In this document: in pieces, positions 33,917 through 43,213 of the stretch
Numbering within the stretch: position 1 is the first letter of the stretch
Layout of the letters: every line of letters starts with the position of its first letter
NCBI RefSeq assembly: GCF_018618755.1
Contig: NZ_JACSMR010000007.1
Span: 62,001 to 126,000 of the forward strand
Reading direction: 5' to 3'
Source: Exiguobacterium sp. s193
GTDB lineage: Bacteria; Bacillota; Bacilli; Exiguobacteriales; Exiguobacteriaceae
Length of the DNA stretch: 64,000 bases
Notes under the pieces: generated by a model
Databases searched by the model: none
What the model was told of the DNA's origin: nothing
The model's input: the letters and a program-made list of their open reading frames with translations, nothing else
Program-made: the position numbers and the translations under genes

Positions 33917-34564
33917 TTAAATGACAAAGAAATAGACACAACAGAAGTGCGCTAAACTTCCAAGTAGGACAAACACATGAAAAATCTCATGGAATCCCAG
34001 GTGTTTGAACGATAACGCATCCGGTTTCAATCCATAAATGATGCCGCCAATCGTGTAGAACATACCACCAAGGAACAATAAACCGATTCCGACCGGTGAC
34101 AGGACGGCCGCAAGTGGCGTAATCGCGAAGACCATGATCCAGCCCATTCCGATGTAGAGCGTCGTCGATAACCAACGGGGACTGTTGAACCAAACTAACT
34201 TAAACGTAATCCCGAAGACAGCAATCAGCATGACGATTGAAAAGAGAACCCAGCCGGTCGGTCCATTCAGACTAATCAGACAAAATGGTGCATATGATCC
34301 GGCGATCAATAAATAAATCATCGAGTGATCAAGGCGTCGCCAGATGGCAATCGCCCGGTCGCTCGCAAGCACCATATGATATGTCGCCGAGACAGAATAA
34401 AGTGCAATCATACTGACGCCGAAAATAATCGCCGCGACGATGGCGAGGGCGGCCCCCCGTTCGAGTGATGCTTTAATGACTAGGGCAAGCAGTCCGACAA
34501 AGGCAAAGACGGCTCCGCCGAGGTGCGTCAATCCATTGATTGGTTCGCGCATATACGTTTTCAT
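33917..34564 (-). CDS. hemolysin III family protein (PAQR membrane protein, TrhA/YplQ-like)
   Basis: 215 residues with seven transmembrane helices. PAQR landmarks: NGLTHLGGAVFA near the N-terminus, YSVSATYH after helix 2, DHSMIYLLIAGSYAPF, and the C-terminal HLGFHEIFHVFVLLGSLAHF, whose histidines bind zinc with that of the first YH motif. Bacterial members influence membrane energetics and fluidity; the hemolysin name is historical. Monocistronic. Confidence 0.9.
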   Translation of the reverse strand: MKTYMREPINGLTHLGGAVFAFVGLLALVIKASLERGAALAIVAAIIFGVSMIALYSVSATYHMVLASDRAIAIWRRLDHSMIYLLIAGSYAPFCLISLNGPTGWVLFSIVMLIAVFGITFKLVWFNSPRWLSTTLYIGMGWIMVFAITPLAAVLSPVGIGLLFLGGMFYTIGGIIYGLKPDALSFKHLGFHEIFHVFVLLGSLAHFCCVYFFVI

Positions 34565-34679
34565 GAGTTTTCCCTCCGATAGTTATGTAGTTTTCAATAC
34601 TACATGGCGTTATATAGATATCTTATCATATAGTAGAGAAATAGAAAGCATTACTTTTTAATTTGATGGAGGTTTTTTT

Positions 34680-35201
34680 ATGACACATGCAGACGACACA
34701 CCACGCCCTCTCGACCGCCAACTCCAGTTAGAGGATATCCCGAACATCGACCTCTACATGGATCAAGTCATTCAACTGTTCGAGCGGACGTTCGAAGCGA
34801 CGACGCGGACAGCGGGTGAAACCATCTTAACGAAGACGATGATTAACAATTATGCAAAAAAGAAATTGTTTTTTCCGGTCACGAACAAAAAATACACAAA
34901 AAATCATTTGATTTTGATCAGTTTGATTTATCAACTGAAAGGAACGGTTTCGATCAATGACATCAAAACGACATTGACCGAGTTGAATCAAGGAGTCGCA
35001 AACGATACCCTCGATCTCGAAGCATTTTATGCGACCTATTTGGATCAGGCGGCACGAAATCTGGAAACGTTTGAATCACAACATGACACACCCATTGATC
35101 TCGAAGCGATTGACCAACTGCAACAAATTCTCGCACTCGCCCACATGAGCAATCTTTACCGGCGCGCTGCCGAGCGGTTGATTGATCAACTCGACAGTTA
35201 A
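34680..35201 (+). CDS. DUF1836 family protein
   Basis: 173 residues, soluble. The segment ILTKTMINNYAKKKLFFPVT followed by KKYTKNHLILISLIYQLKG (residues about 53-85, each shown up to 20) is the DUF1836 signature and looks like a MerR-like winged helix that could bind DNA. GGAGG precedes the ATG by about 8 bases. It is 55 bases upstream of the DUF4003-like gene on the same strand. Confidence 0.75.
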   Translation: MTHADDTPRPLDRQLQLEDIPNIDLYMDQVIQLFERTFEATTRTAGETILTKTMINNYAKKKLFFPVTNKKYTKNHLILISLIYQLKGTVSINDIKTTLTELNQGVANDTLDLEAFYATYLDQAARNLETFESQHDTPIDLEAIDQLQQILALAHMSNLYRRAAERLIDQLDS

Positions 35202-35256
35202 CTTCTTTTCGTGACTCATGGTAAAATAGGGAAAATGAAGATCGAGGTGACTTGTG

Positions 35257-36228
35257 ATGGAGGAAAGCACACGTTTTCTGCAACAACTCGAAGAAGTCGG
35301 ACAGTATTTCGTCAGTTATCAAGATAATATTTTGATTGAACTCGCGTTTGACCAAACGGTCGGCCATTATACTACTGCCTTTTCGACGATTGAACAAACG
35401 GCTGAATCGATTGAACTCCATTTACATTCTCACCAGACGCAGGCGCTGTTACTCGCCTCAAAAATTCACGCTTACGATGAATCGCCGTTCGACCGCATGA
35501 CGGAGATGATGTCGATCCACAGCTTTTTTTCGACGCACCGGATGACACATCCCGTCAATGCCTTTTCGACGGCACTCCTCATCAGCCGGCTCGCCCCGTC
35601 TGATGCTCAGCTACAGCGGACACTGTCCCTCTATCAACTCGCTAAAAAACAGCACCGTTTCATCGTCTCTCCGTTACTGACTTCCTTGTTTTTTTTCCAG
35701 ACGTACCAGCATAAAGACAGCGAGCGACTGCTTGACCGGGTCGAAGCGGCTTATGGTGTCTTAAAGAAACGTTTTGGTCGCGCCCAACAAAACTACGTCG
35801 TCGCCCTCCTGTTGACGCTGTTACCGGAAGAAGATTTTGATGCCTACGTGCACCAATTGACGAAATCGCGTGCCCTGTATCGAAAATCGCATATTCCGCT
35901 CGCCTTCCATGGACTGCTTGCCCTGCTCGGCGATCCTGTCGAGCATGCCGCCCCACTGCAACAAATCGTCGAACGTTTACGGAGTGACATCCACTTCAAA
36001 CATCGGAAGGATTTAGTTTTCTTGACGGCTGTCCGACTCTATCTCGCCAATCATCCGACCCTGCAACAACTGTTTGCCCAATTCGCTCCAACCATCGACG
36101 ACGTCTCGACGGAAACGGTTCCCTTTTTACTGTTTCCAATCGATATCACCGACACGTCACACGCGACGGATGGCGGTATGGTCGACGGCGGATTTGACGG
36201 CGACGGAGGGGCAAGTGGTGATGCTTGA
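35257..36228 (+). CDS. DUF4003-like protein
   Basis: 323 residues, mostly helical and soluble, ending in a Gly/Asp-rich tail (DGGMVDGGFDGDGG). The helical repeats and length fit DUF4003 proteins of Bacillales, function unknown. ATG at 35257 is favoured over an adjacent GTG (35254) because GAGGTG is 8 bases before it. Likely co-transcribed with the DUF1836 gene and possibly with the following methyltransferase gene. Confidence 0.65.
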   Translation: MEESTRFLQQLEEVGQYFVSYQDNILIELAFDQTVGHYTTAFSTIEQTAESIELHLHSHQTQALLLASKIHAYDESPFDRMTEMMSIHSFFSTHRMTHPVNAFSTALLISRLAPSDAQLQRTLSLYQLAKKQHRFIVSPLLTSLFFFQTYQHKDSERLLDRVEAAYGVLKKRFGRAQQNYVVALLLTLLPEEDFDAYVHQLTKSRALYRKSHIPLAFHGLLALLGDPVEHAAPLQQIVERLRSDIHFKHRKDLVFLTAVRLYLANHPTLQQLFAQFAPTIDDVSTETVPFLLFPIDITDTSHATDGGMVDGGFDGDGGASGDA

Positions 36229-36256
36229 CGACGGAGAAATCTAAGGAGCTGTTTTC

Positions 36257-36826
36257 ATGAAAAAAATTGTTTACGATACGTACTACCATCAGGATGAATA
36301 CTTCGGTCAGCCGTATCCAGGACTTATTACTTTTTTTACCGACCACGAACCGAAAGGACATGTTCTTGATTTGGGATGTGGACAAGGACGTGGTGCCCTA
36401 GCACTCGGTAAGTTAGGTTATACGGTCGTTGGCATCGATCACTCGTCTGTCGGAATCGCCAAACTCAACCAACTTGCGGCGCATGATCACATGGCTGTTG
36501 AAGACAGTGTCGCAGATGTGTACGACTATCCAATATCAAACCATGTTGACTTTGTTTTATTAGATTCCATGTTGCATTTTCAAAAAAATGATTTAAAAAA
36601 GGAAACAGATTTTGTCAACCGGATATTAACGCATTTAAGAACGGGCGGTATGTTTGTTAACTGTATGTTACAAAGTTCGGATCGGGAGCAAACTCTAAAA
36701 AACATCATCGCCAACTCCCCCTATCATTTTGAAATCCGTGTTGATACCTATACGGATTATGCTGAGGCGAAGGCAAAATTCCATCTTCTTGTGGTAAATA
36801 AACTTGACTCGAAGATTGAACCGTAA
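36257..36826 (+). CDS. class I SAM-dependent methyltransferase
   Basis: 189 residues. Motif I VLDLGCGQGRGALALGKLG near residue 35, acidic end of strand 2 in VVGIDHSS, and a motif IV-like FVLLDSMLHF. The small-molecule methyltransferase fold (TehB/UbiE-like) is clear; substrate unknown. AAGGAGC precedes the ATG by 8 bases, and the gene begins 28 bases after the DUF4003-like gene. Confidence 0.82.
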   Translation: MKKIVYDTYYHQDEYFGQPYPGLITFFTDHEPKGHVLDLGCGQGRGALALGKLGYTVVGIDHSSVGIAKLNQLAAHDHMAVEDSVADVYDYPISNHVDFVLLDSMLHFQKNDLKKETDFVNRILTHLRTGGMFVNCMLQSSDREQTLKNIIANSPYHFEIRVDTYTDYAEAKAKFHLLVVNKLDSKIEP

Positions 36827-36952
36827 CGCTAGGGATAACAGCCGGGTGGATTCATCCACTTTCGGAATAACAGGCTGAAATGCAACTCACTTTTTCATCC
36901 GCCCAACCGTTTCTTCATCCCGTTTTCTTACGGAGCCGACTCCAAAGCAAAA

Positions 36953-37060
36953 GGGACTGGCACATAACTAGCTGACTTAAAAAAAAGAAGGAATTGTCAT
37001 CTTCACAGATGCGCAACCCCTTCTTTTTTCATTCATAGAGCCGAGTTATGTCCTAGCCTC
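36953..37060. repeat. large intergenic inverted repeat with central stem-loop
   Basis: Arms of about 40 bases pair imperfectly: GGCACATAACTAGCT...AAAAAAGAAGG on the left and CCTTCTTTTTT...AGCCGAGTTATGTCC on the right. In the centre CATCT-TCAC-AGATG (36998-37011) forms a small hairpin. It can act as a terminator in both directions, but its length and outer arms look like a dispersed element. The preceding 36827-36952 holds no gene. Confidence 0.6.
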
Positions 37061-37106
37061 TTATCGGATTTTAAATCCTGAGCCGGTGCTTTAATCCGCT
37101 ACCAGT

Positions 37107-37352
37107 TTATTTCTCCTGGTTCGACGCGTCATTTTCTTCAACATCTGAAGCGTCGTCTTCTTCGTGCGAAAAATCCGGTTGATTACTTGAAGAATCATCT
37201 GATTGCTTCGTGTCTGTTTTTTTGCTTGTCGCTTTATCACGCTTGTCACTTGTATCAGGTGCCGCTTCTTGATCACGTCCCGCGATTTCATCATTCGTCA
37301 TCTGATTACCTGACGTAATTGGATCCGTTTCTTTACCGTGTTGTTCGTTCAT
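37107..37352 (-). CDS. small acidic, disordered protein
   Basis: 81 residues, nearly all charged or polar (Asp, Glu, Lys, Ser, Thr, Asn, Gln), such as HEEDDASDVEENDASNQEK; no hydrophobic core. AAGGGGG precedes the ATG at proper spacing, which supports real translation. No family recognised. Confidence 0.55.
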   Translation of the reverse strand: MNEQHGKETDPITSGNQMTNDEIAGRDQEAAPDTSDKRDKATSKKTDTKQSDDSSSNQPDFSHEEDDASDVEENDASNQEK

Positions 37353-37411
37353 GAGAAATCCCCCTTAACTAGATTACGCTACAGTTAAGAGTATTCCCTG
37401 AACGATTTCCG

Positions 37412-39166
37412 TTAAACATCGGACACGGACATTTGTTTCGAAAAGTCCTCGATTAATTTATGAAGTGGTTGTGGATGGTGCAAATAATGACCTTGGACGT
37501 ACAAGTCATCCCCTAACATCTCGACTTGATTGTATTGAGACAACGTCTCGACTTCTTGAATGACGAGAGAAATATCAAGCGTCTCAGCCAATGCATAGAC
37601 GGACCGGATCATCGACTGCTCCAGCTGGTTTTGAGCCAAGCGTCGCGTAAAAATCGGATCAAACTTAACGGCTTGGACCGGCAGATGCAACAAGGAATTC
37701 AGTGATGCATAATGACTACCGAAATGATCGACCGTCAACCGATATCCGGCACGACGTAACATCTCGAGTCGAGCAATCGCTTTTTTCCGCCCTGTCTGCA
37801 AGACCTCTTCCCGTATTTCAAGAATGATCCGATCACGCTTAAATCCGTCCTCTGTTGCGAGTGTGATCAACTCGTCTAACAGCTGATTCGATTGGAACTG
37901 ACTTGCAGAGAGGTTGACCGCAACGGAGACCGGTAAATCAAATTCATCTTCGAACCGTTTTTGGTCCGCCATCGCCTGCTTAATCGTGAAGCGGCCAATC
38001 TCTTCGAACAATCCCATCCGTTCCGCAATCGGAATGAAGTCGGTCGGACTGACAAATCCAAGAATGGGATGATTCCAACGTAATAACGCTTCGACGGCAA
38101 CGAATTTACCGTTTTTCATTTCAAGAATCCGTTGGTAATACAGTTCAAATTGTCCACGCTCAAGCGCGTGCGTCATTTCTTCTTCAAGGACCGAAGCAAA
38201 TGGATGTTGTTCGAACTCACGGTGTTGATCGACGAACAAAATACCATTTTTCCCATCCAGTTTGACTTGTTGCATCAATGCTTCCGCTGCATAAACTTGT
38301 GTCTGACGGTTCATATAATCCCCCGTCAATAAGCTGACCCCTGACGATGCCGTCAAATGGATCGGTTCAAACCCGATATCCGTAAAGGGTTCCTCAATCG
38401 CACGCATGACACGGTCAGCGTACTCCGCGCCTGTCTCTGCGAAATCACGTTCATCGATCGGCGCTAGGATAATGAATTCATTCCCATCCATCCGACCGAC
38501 GACATGATTTGGAATCGCAACATATTTCAGGCGGTCTGCCAGTACTTGCAAGACTTTATTCCCGACACGGTACCCGTACTTGGCGTTGACCGCGTGAAAA
38601 TTATCAAGATTCAAGACCATCAAGAAGGCCGGATGGATCGTGACGCTTGAAATCAGCCGGTTCATGTACCGTTCGTTGTAGACGTTCGTCAAGGCATCCT
38701 TGATGACATACGTCTCGACACTGATTGATTTGCTGATGATGTCGGCGTACCGCTCAATCAATCGTAAGTCACTTGCCGTAAACTCATACGGACGGTCGTC
38801 AAAAGCACAGAGCGTGCCGATTTTCTCATTGTCGGCATTTTTTATGGCGACGCCAAGGAAACTGCCATTCCCTAACGACTTCGTGACGGGGTGATTGACC
38901 GTCAAGGGACTCGCAATCAACTCATTGATTTGAATTTTACCGGCATTTTCATCGATGACGAGTTTACAGAGGACGTGCTGAAAAACATGTGTCGAGCCTT
39001 CTGCAATCAATTCTTTATCCTGGTTGATCGCTTTGACGATGAAGTTGCTGCTCGAGTCGTTCAAGGCAAAGAACAGCGAATTGACGCCAATCTGTTCACT
39101 GAGTTTATCGAGTATCTCTTCGACTAACGGGTGCAACGCTTCATATCGTGTTTTCGAGTTATCCAA
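37412..39166 (-). CDS. GAF-GGDEF-EAL protein with degenerate active sites
   Basis: 584 residues. TTG start at 39166, 7 bases after AAGGAGG. Residues about 15-150 are a GAF domain, 160-320 a GGDEF domain, 335-575 an EAL domain. The GGDEF motif reads MDGNEF, so cyclase activity is unlikely. EAL keeps EALLRW, VNLSAS, the KxD of VKFD and QEVET...YVQGHYLHHP, but the DDFG metal motif is DHFG, so hydrolysis of c-di-GMP may be weak or lost. It follows the histidine kinase gene by 16 bases and is probably in the same operon, which suggests a c-di-GMP sensing or signalling partner. Confidence 0.85.
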   Translation of the reverse strand: MDNSKTRYEALHPLVEEILDKLSEQIGVNSLFFALNDSSSNFIVKAINQDKELIAEGSTHVFQHVLCKLVIDENAGKIQINELIASPLTVNHPVTKSLGNGSFLGVAIKNADNEKIGTLCAFDDRPYEFTASDLRLIERYADIISKSISVETYVIKDALTNVYNERYMNRLISSVTIHPAFLMVLNLDNFHAVNAKYGYRVGNKVLQVLADRLKYVAIPNHVVGRMDGNEFIILAPIDERDFAETGAEYADRVMRAIEEPFTDIGFEPIHLTASSGVSLLTGDYMNRQTQVYAAEALMQQVKLDGKNGILFVDQHREFEQHPFASVLEEEMTHALERGQFELYYQRILEMKNGKFVAVEALLRWNHPILGFVSPTDFIPIAERMGLFEEIGRFTIKQAMADQKRFEDEFDLPVSVAVNLSASQFQSNQLLDELITLATEDGFKRDRIILEIREEVLQTGRKKAIARLEMLRRAGYRLTVDHFGSHYASLNSLLHLPVQAVKFDPIFTRRLAQNQLEQSMIRSVYALAETLDISLVIQEVETLSQYNQVEMLGDDLYVQGHYLHHPQPLHKLIEDFSKQMSVSDV

Positions 39167-39182
39167 GGTTCGACCTCCTTTC

Positions 39183-40826
39183 TTAGAGCAACCCCTGCTC
39201 GAGTGGGAACTGGACGACGAAATGACTGCCGACACCCACTTCTGAATCGACAGAAATCGTTCCGCCGTGATCAAGGACAATCATTTTACAAATCGCAAGA
39301 CCCAGTCCCGTTCCGCCAATTTTTCGTGTGTCAGAATTATCCGCCCGGTAGAATTTATCGAAAATGAACGGTAACGCTTTGTCCGGGATCCCAATTCCTT
39401 CATCCGCAACCACTATCCGAAGAACTTGATCGGTCAATTCCGCTTGAATCTGAATCGTTCCGCCGTCCGGTGAATACTTGATGGCATTCATGATCAGATT
39501 CGTAAATAACTGTTTCATTTTTTCTTCGCTCGCTAGCATCTTGTATGTCCCGGGTCCAAATGACATTTTGATTTGGTGGTGAAGACTCGCTAGTTCAAAC
39601 ATTGGTTTCATCTCAATCAAAACTTTTTTAAAATCAATCCGCTTTTTCACTGTTCCTTGCGTTAAATCTTCACCTTTTTGAATTTCTAAAATATCATGAA
39701 TCAATTCAGATAAACGGACCGTCTCGGAATGGATGGTCTCCAAGTATTTTTTTTGACGTGGTCCGTCAAGCGAACGTTTCATCAACAATTCCGTGAAGCC
39801 CATGATCGATGACAAGGGTGTCCGTAATTCATGAGAGACGATTGAGACGAACTCGGCTTGTTTCAAGTCAAGTTCCTTATCTTTCGTCACGTCTCGCAAG
39901 ACAAGCATCATCCCCCATTCGACGTTCGCAATCGCAATCCGTTCTGCATAGGCGCTAAGCAATAGATTTCCACGAAACGCCGACAGTTCGATCGTCTCCC
40001 CCGGAATGTCACCATTCATCAACTGACCGATGTAGTCATGTAAGGCGTCTGGCTGATCGACATGTTCAAAGAGTGACGTTGCCCGCTCATACGCATGACG
40101 GAAACCTTGTGTTTGATTGACGAGTTTCGGCGGGAACATGTTGAGCAGGGCTTGGTTCGCATAAATCTGCTCCCCGCTGCTCTCGATATATAAAACAGCT
40201 TCCCGAATCGAGTCGAGTAACTGATACGTCTTGATTTTTTCGTGTTCCATTTGATGGAACAACAAGTGCCGTTCTAATGTCATCCCGAGCTTTCGCGTCA
40301 AATCCAAAATGTCTCCGACTTGCTGCAAATTAAATTGCTCAAACGGATGTTTTAAATAAATCAATCCGACGACGCCGTTGTTACTCGGTGACTGAATCGG
40401 TATCGCCGACTCGAATCCACCCTCGTCAAGCGGTAACTGAATCGACTTCCGCATCATGAAGGCACGGCGTAGAACAGAATATTGATCTAAATCTTTTTCG
40501 ATCAATTCCATCTCTTCGACTGACTCCGTCACGACATGACTGAGTTGTTCGCGACGATACAAAATGATTGCTCCGGCATTAAGACCGATCAGTGGTAACA
40601 ATTTAAGAAGAAGTGTCTCGCAAGCCGATTCGACGTTTTGTGTCGTCAGGACTTCCATGATTTCATTACGATGTTTTAATTTATCTTCCGCTTTCGATAA
40701 GTTCTCCTGTAATCGTCCAATCTGTTGCCGGTTCGATATTTCCTGGTCGCTTGCAGGAAATGAACCCATTCGTAAACGATATGGACGCGGTTTTTTAGTT
40801 GGACGATACCGCATGACCTTTTTCAC
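39183..40826 (-). CDS. sensor histidine kinase (GAF-PAS-HisKA-HATPase), no membrane segment
   Basis: 547 residues. A short coiled stretch (RLQENLSKAEDKLKHRNE), a GAF-like domain (about 55-200), a PAS-like domain (about 205-310), then HisKA with the phospho-acceptor His in IVSHELRTPLSSIMGF near residue 335, and HATPase with N box (LFTNLIMNAIKYSPDGG), G1 DEGIGIPD and G2 GGTGLGLAICK. GTG start at 40826 follows GGGGGAAG. No response regulator is adjacent. Soluble, so it should sense a cytoplasmic signal. Confidence 0.9.
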   Translation of the reverse strand: MKKVMRYRPTKKPRPYRLRMGSFPASDQEISNRQQIGRLQENLSKAEDKLKHRNEIMEVLTTQNVESACETLLLKLLPLIGLNAGAIILYRREQLSHVVTESVEEMELIEKDLDQYSVLRRAFMMRKSIQLPLDEGGFESAIPIQSPSNNGVVGLIYLKHPFEQFNLQQVGDILDLTRKLGMTLERHLLFHQMEHEKIKTYQLLDSIREAVLYIESSGEQIYANQALLNMFPPKLVNQTQGFRHAYERATSLFEHVDQPDALHDYIGQLMNGDIPGETIELSAFRGNLLLSAYAERIAIANVEWGMMLVLRDVTKDKELDLKQAEFVSIVSHELRTPLSSIMGFTELLMKRSLDGPRQKKYLETIHSETVRLSELIHDILEIQKGEDLTQGTVKKRIDFKKVLIEMKPMFELASLHHQIKMSFGPGTYKMLASEEKMKQLFTNLIMNAIKYSPDGGTIQIQAELTDQVLRIVVADEGIGIPDKALPFIFDKFYRADNSDTRKIGGTGLGLAICKMIVLDHGGTISVDSEVGVGSHFVVQFPLEQGLL

Positions 40827-40896
40827 TGCATTTCTTCCCCCTACCTAGTAATTCATTTCTAAAATTATACCACGCACGCAACAACCAAGGCGAAAA

Positions 40897-41334
40897 TCAT
40901 TTGTATGGCGGTTCGGTTAATAATGTTGTAAAACTCGCTTCAAATTGTTTATCTTCTTGTGCCGTCCGTTTTTTAGGACCTTTCGTCCGTCCGCCGGCAC
41001 GACGGATTTGTTGACCGACATGTCGCGTATGCAACAGGAAATCGATGTTGTCATCTGTGAAGATCCGCCCATTTTGATCAATCGGCCGCCCCTTTCGAGC
41101 TAAGGCAAGTGCCGCCAATCCATAATCTTGGGTGACGATGATGTCGCCCGGCGAAATTCGGTTGACGATCGCATAATCGACCGCGTCCGTCCCTTGACCG
41201 ATTGTGATCGTCGTCGCCCCCACCCGGTTAAATTCATGCGCTGTGTCACAGACTAAAAAGACATCCACCCCGGCACTTAACCGAATCGTCAAATCAACGA
41301 CTGGACACCCGTCGGCATCGACTAATACTTTCAT
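40897..41334 (-). CDS. YaiI/YqxD family protein (UPF0178/DUF188)
   Basis: 145 residues. Starts MKVLVDADGCPVVD, with the family motifs GTDAVDYAIVNRISPGDIIVTQDYGLAALALARKG (in pieces) and the C-terminal GGRTKGPKKRT. A PIN-like fold is suspected for this family but no activity is established. Normal family length; GAGGGAA precedes the ATG. Confidence 0.9.
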   Translation of the reverse strand: MKVLVDADGCPVVDLTIRLSAGVDVFLVCDTAHEFNRVGATTITIGQGTDAVDYAIVNRISPGDIIVTQDYGLAALALARKGRPIDQNGRIFTDDNIDFLLHTRHVGQQIRRAGGRTKGPKKRTAQEDKQFEASFTTLLTEPPYK

Positions 41335-41464
41335 TTCCCTCGTCCTCTCTTTTTACCTATCTAACCTAAGTGTCAGCGAGAAACGGAAACCCTGTCAAGC
41401 AAATCACTATAAGTTGACCCCGGTTCAATTTCGCAAGACAATAGGTAGGAAAGGAAGTGCACGT

Positions 41465-43213
41465 ATGGAGCAAGCTACATTTAAATCGTTTTTACATCTT
41501 CTCAAGAGAAGTAATCCACCGGTCGGTCTGCTATCGGCAGCCGTCGCCGTCTCGGTCATCCAGGCACTAGCGGCACTGATGATACCGTGGTTCTTGAAAT
41601 CACTGATTGATAACTTTTCGGTCGACCGGCTGACACCGGGACTGATTTCCTTATTCATCGTCGTTTTTCTCGTCCAACTCGTCAGTAACGCCTTTTCGAT
41701 TTACTGGCTCCAGATTGCGGGACAACGCATCGTCGCCAACTTACGGACGTTACTCTGGAAACACCTTCTCGGTCTGCCGGTCCCGTTTTACGATGAAACA
41801 AAATCAGGGGAACTGGTCTCCCGTCTTAACAATGACGCGACGACGCTTCAACAACTGTTGTCGGAGCAACTCGTCCGCCTGTTGACGTCCGTCGTTTCCA
41901 TCATCGGGGCGATCACGATTTTATTTTTCCTCGACTGGCAGATGACACTCGTCATGGTGATCGCCGTACCATTGACGTTACTAATCATCATCCCGCTCGT
42001 CCGGAAACTGCATGAGATTTCCCGTGCGACCCAAAAAGAACTCGCCGGCTTATCGGGCTTCTTCGCCGAGATGTTGAGCGAAGTCCGGCTCATCAAATCA
42101 CAGGCGACAGAATCTTACGAAATGGATCGCGGCAATGAAAAAATTGAGAACCTGTTCGGTTTCGGGGTCAAAGAAGGCCGGATTCAAGCGATTCTATTAC
42201 CGCTGTTCAACGTGACGCTGACCTCGATGCTGATCATCATCATCGGCTTCGGTGCCTACCGCGTCTCGACGAACCAAATTTCTGCCGGTGAGCTCGTCGC
42301 CTTTTCGCTCTATCTGTTCCAAATCATGACCCCACTCGTGACGATGACGGAATTCATCTCGAAACTTCAAAAAGCACGTGGGGCGACGGAACGAATTTCT
42401 GAGTTGCTCGAGGAACAGCCGGAGCAACAGGGCATGCGTGACGTCACCCGTCCGTTCGGCGCAGTTCAGTTCAATCAGCTTTCGTTCGGCTATGATGAGA
42501 CGACGTTACTACATGACGTGTCCTTCTTCTTACCGCACGGCCGGACAACGGCGATCGTCGGACCAAGCGGTTCCGGAAAATCGACGTTGTTTGCGTTACT
42601 CGAGCGGTTTTATCAACCGACGTCAGGTGAGATTTTACTTGGACCGGACGGCATCGATACGTTCCGACTTGAGAGCTGGCGCCGGGCAATCGGATACGTC
42701 GCGCAGGATTCACCGGTCTTGTCGGGAACAATTCGTGATAATTTACTGTACGGACTCGTCCGTGACGTGACGGAACAGGAAATCCGTGACGCCGCCGAAA
42801 TGGCGAATGCCGATGCCTTTATCGAGTCATTTCCGCAAGGTTACATGACGGAAATCGGCGAACGTGGGGTCAAACTGTCGGGTGGACAACGGCAACGGAT
42901 CGCGATTGCCCGTGCCTTGCTGCGTGATCCGGAACTCTTGCTTCTCGACGAAGCAACGTCGAGCCTTGACTCGGAATCGGAACGCGTCGTCCAAGAAGCA
43001 CTCGAACGCCTGATGCACGGACGGACGACGTTTGTCATCGCCCATCGCCTGGCGACGGTCCGTCACGCTGATCAAATCATCGTTCTCGAAGACGGACGGG
43101 TTTCCGGAATCGGAACACATGACTCCCTCGTCGAGACGAATGTTTTGTATAATAAGCTCGTAACGCAACAATTCATCGGTCAGACCGATACAATCAGGGG
43201 GAATCGTGGATGA
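41465..43213 (+). CDS. ABC-type multidrug/lipid exporter, fused membrane and ATPase domains
   Basis: 582 residues. Residues 1-310 contain six transmembrane helices; residues 340-582 the ATPase with Walker A GPSGSGKST, signature LSGGQRQR, Walker B LLLLDEATSSLD and IAHRLATVRHAD. This is the half-transporter layout of BmrA/MsbA-type exporters that work as homodimers. The ATG at 41465 follows GGAAGTG. It overlaps the next gene by 4 bases (ATGA). Confidence 0.92.
   Translation: MEQATFKSFLHLLKRSNPPVGLLSAAVAVSVIQALAALMIPWFLKSLIDNFSVDRLTPGLISLFIVVFLVQLVSNAFSIYWLQIAGQRIVANLRTLLWKHLLGLPVPFYDETKSGELVSRLNNDATTLQQLLSEQLVRLLTSVVSIIGAITILFFLDWQMTLVMVIAVPLTLLIIIPLVRKLHEISRATQKELAGLSGFFAEMLSEVRLIKSQATESYEMDRGNEKIENLFGFGVKEGRIQAILLPLFNVTLTSMLIIIIGFGAYRVSTNQISAGELVAFSLYLFQIMTPLVTMTEFISKLQKARGATERISELLEEQPEQQGMRDVTRPFGAVQFNQLSFGYDETTLLHDVSFFLPHGRTTAIVGPSGSGKSTLFALLERFYQPTSGEILLGPDGIDTFRLESWRRAIGYVAQDSPVLSGTIRDNLLYGLVRDVTEQEIRDAAEMANADAFIESFPQGYMTEIGERGVKLSGGQRQRIAIARALLRDPELLLLDEATSSLDSESERVVQEALERLMHGRTTFVIAHRLATVRHADQIIVLEDGRVSGIGTHDSLVETNVLYNKLVTQQFIGQTDTIRGNRG

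Noticed and set aside
36838-36900. TAGGGATAACAG and ATAACAGGCTG resemble a conserved 23S rRNA segment
   Set aside because: Only about 11-12 bases match in each place, and the flanks do not follow rRNA; no rRNA fragment can be supported.
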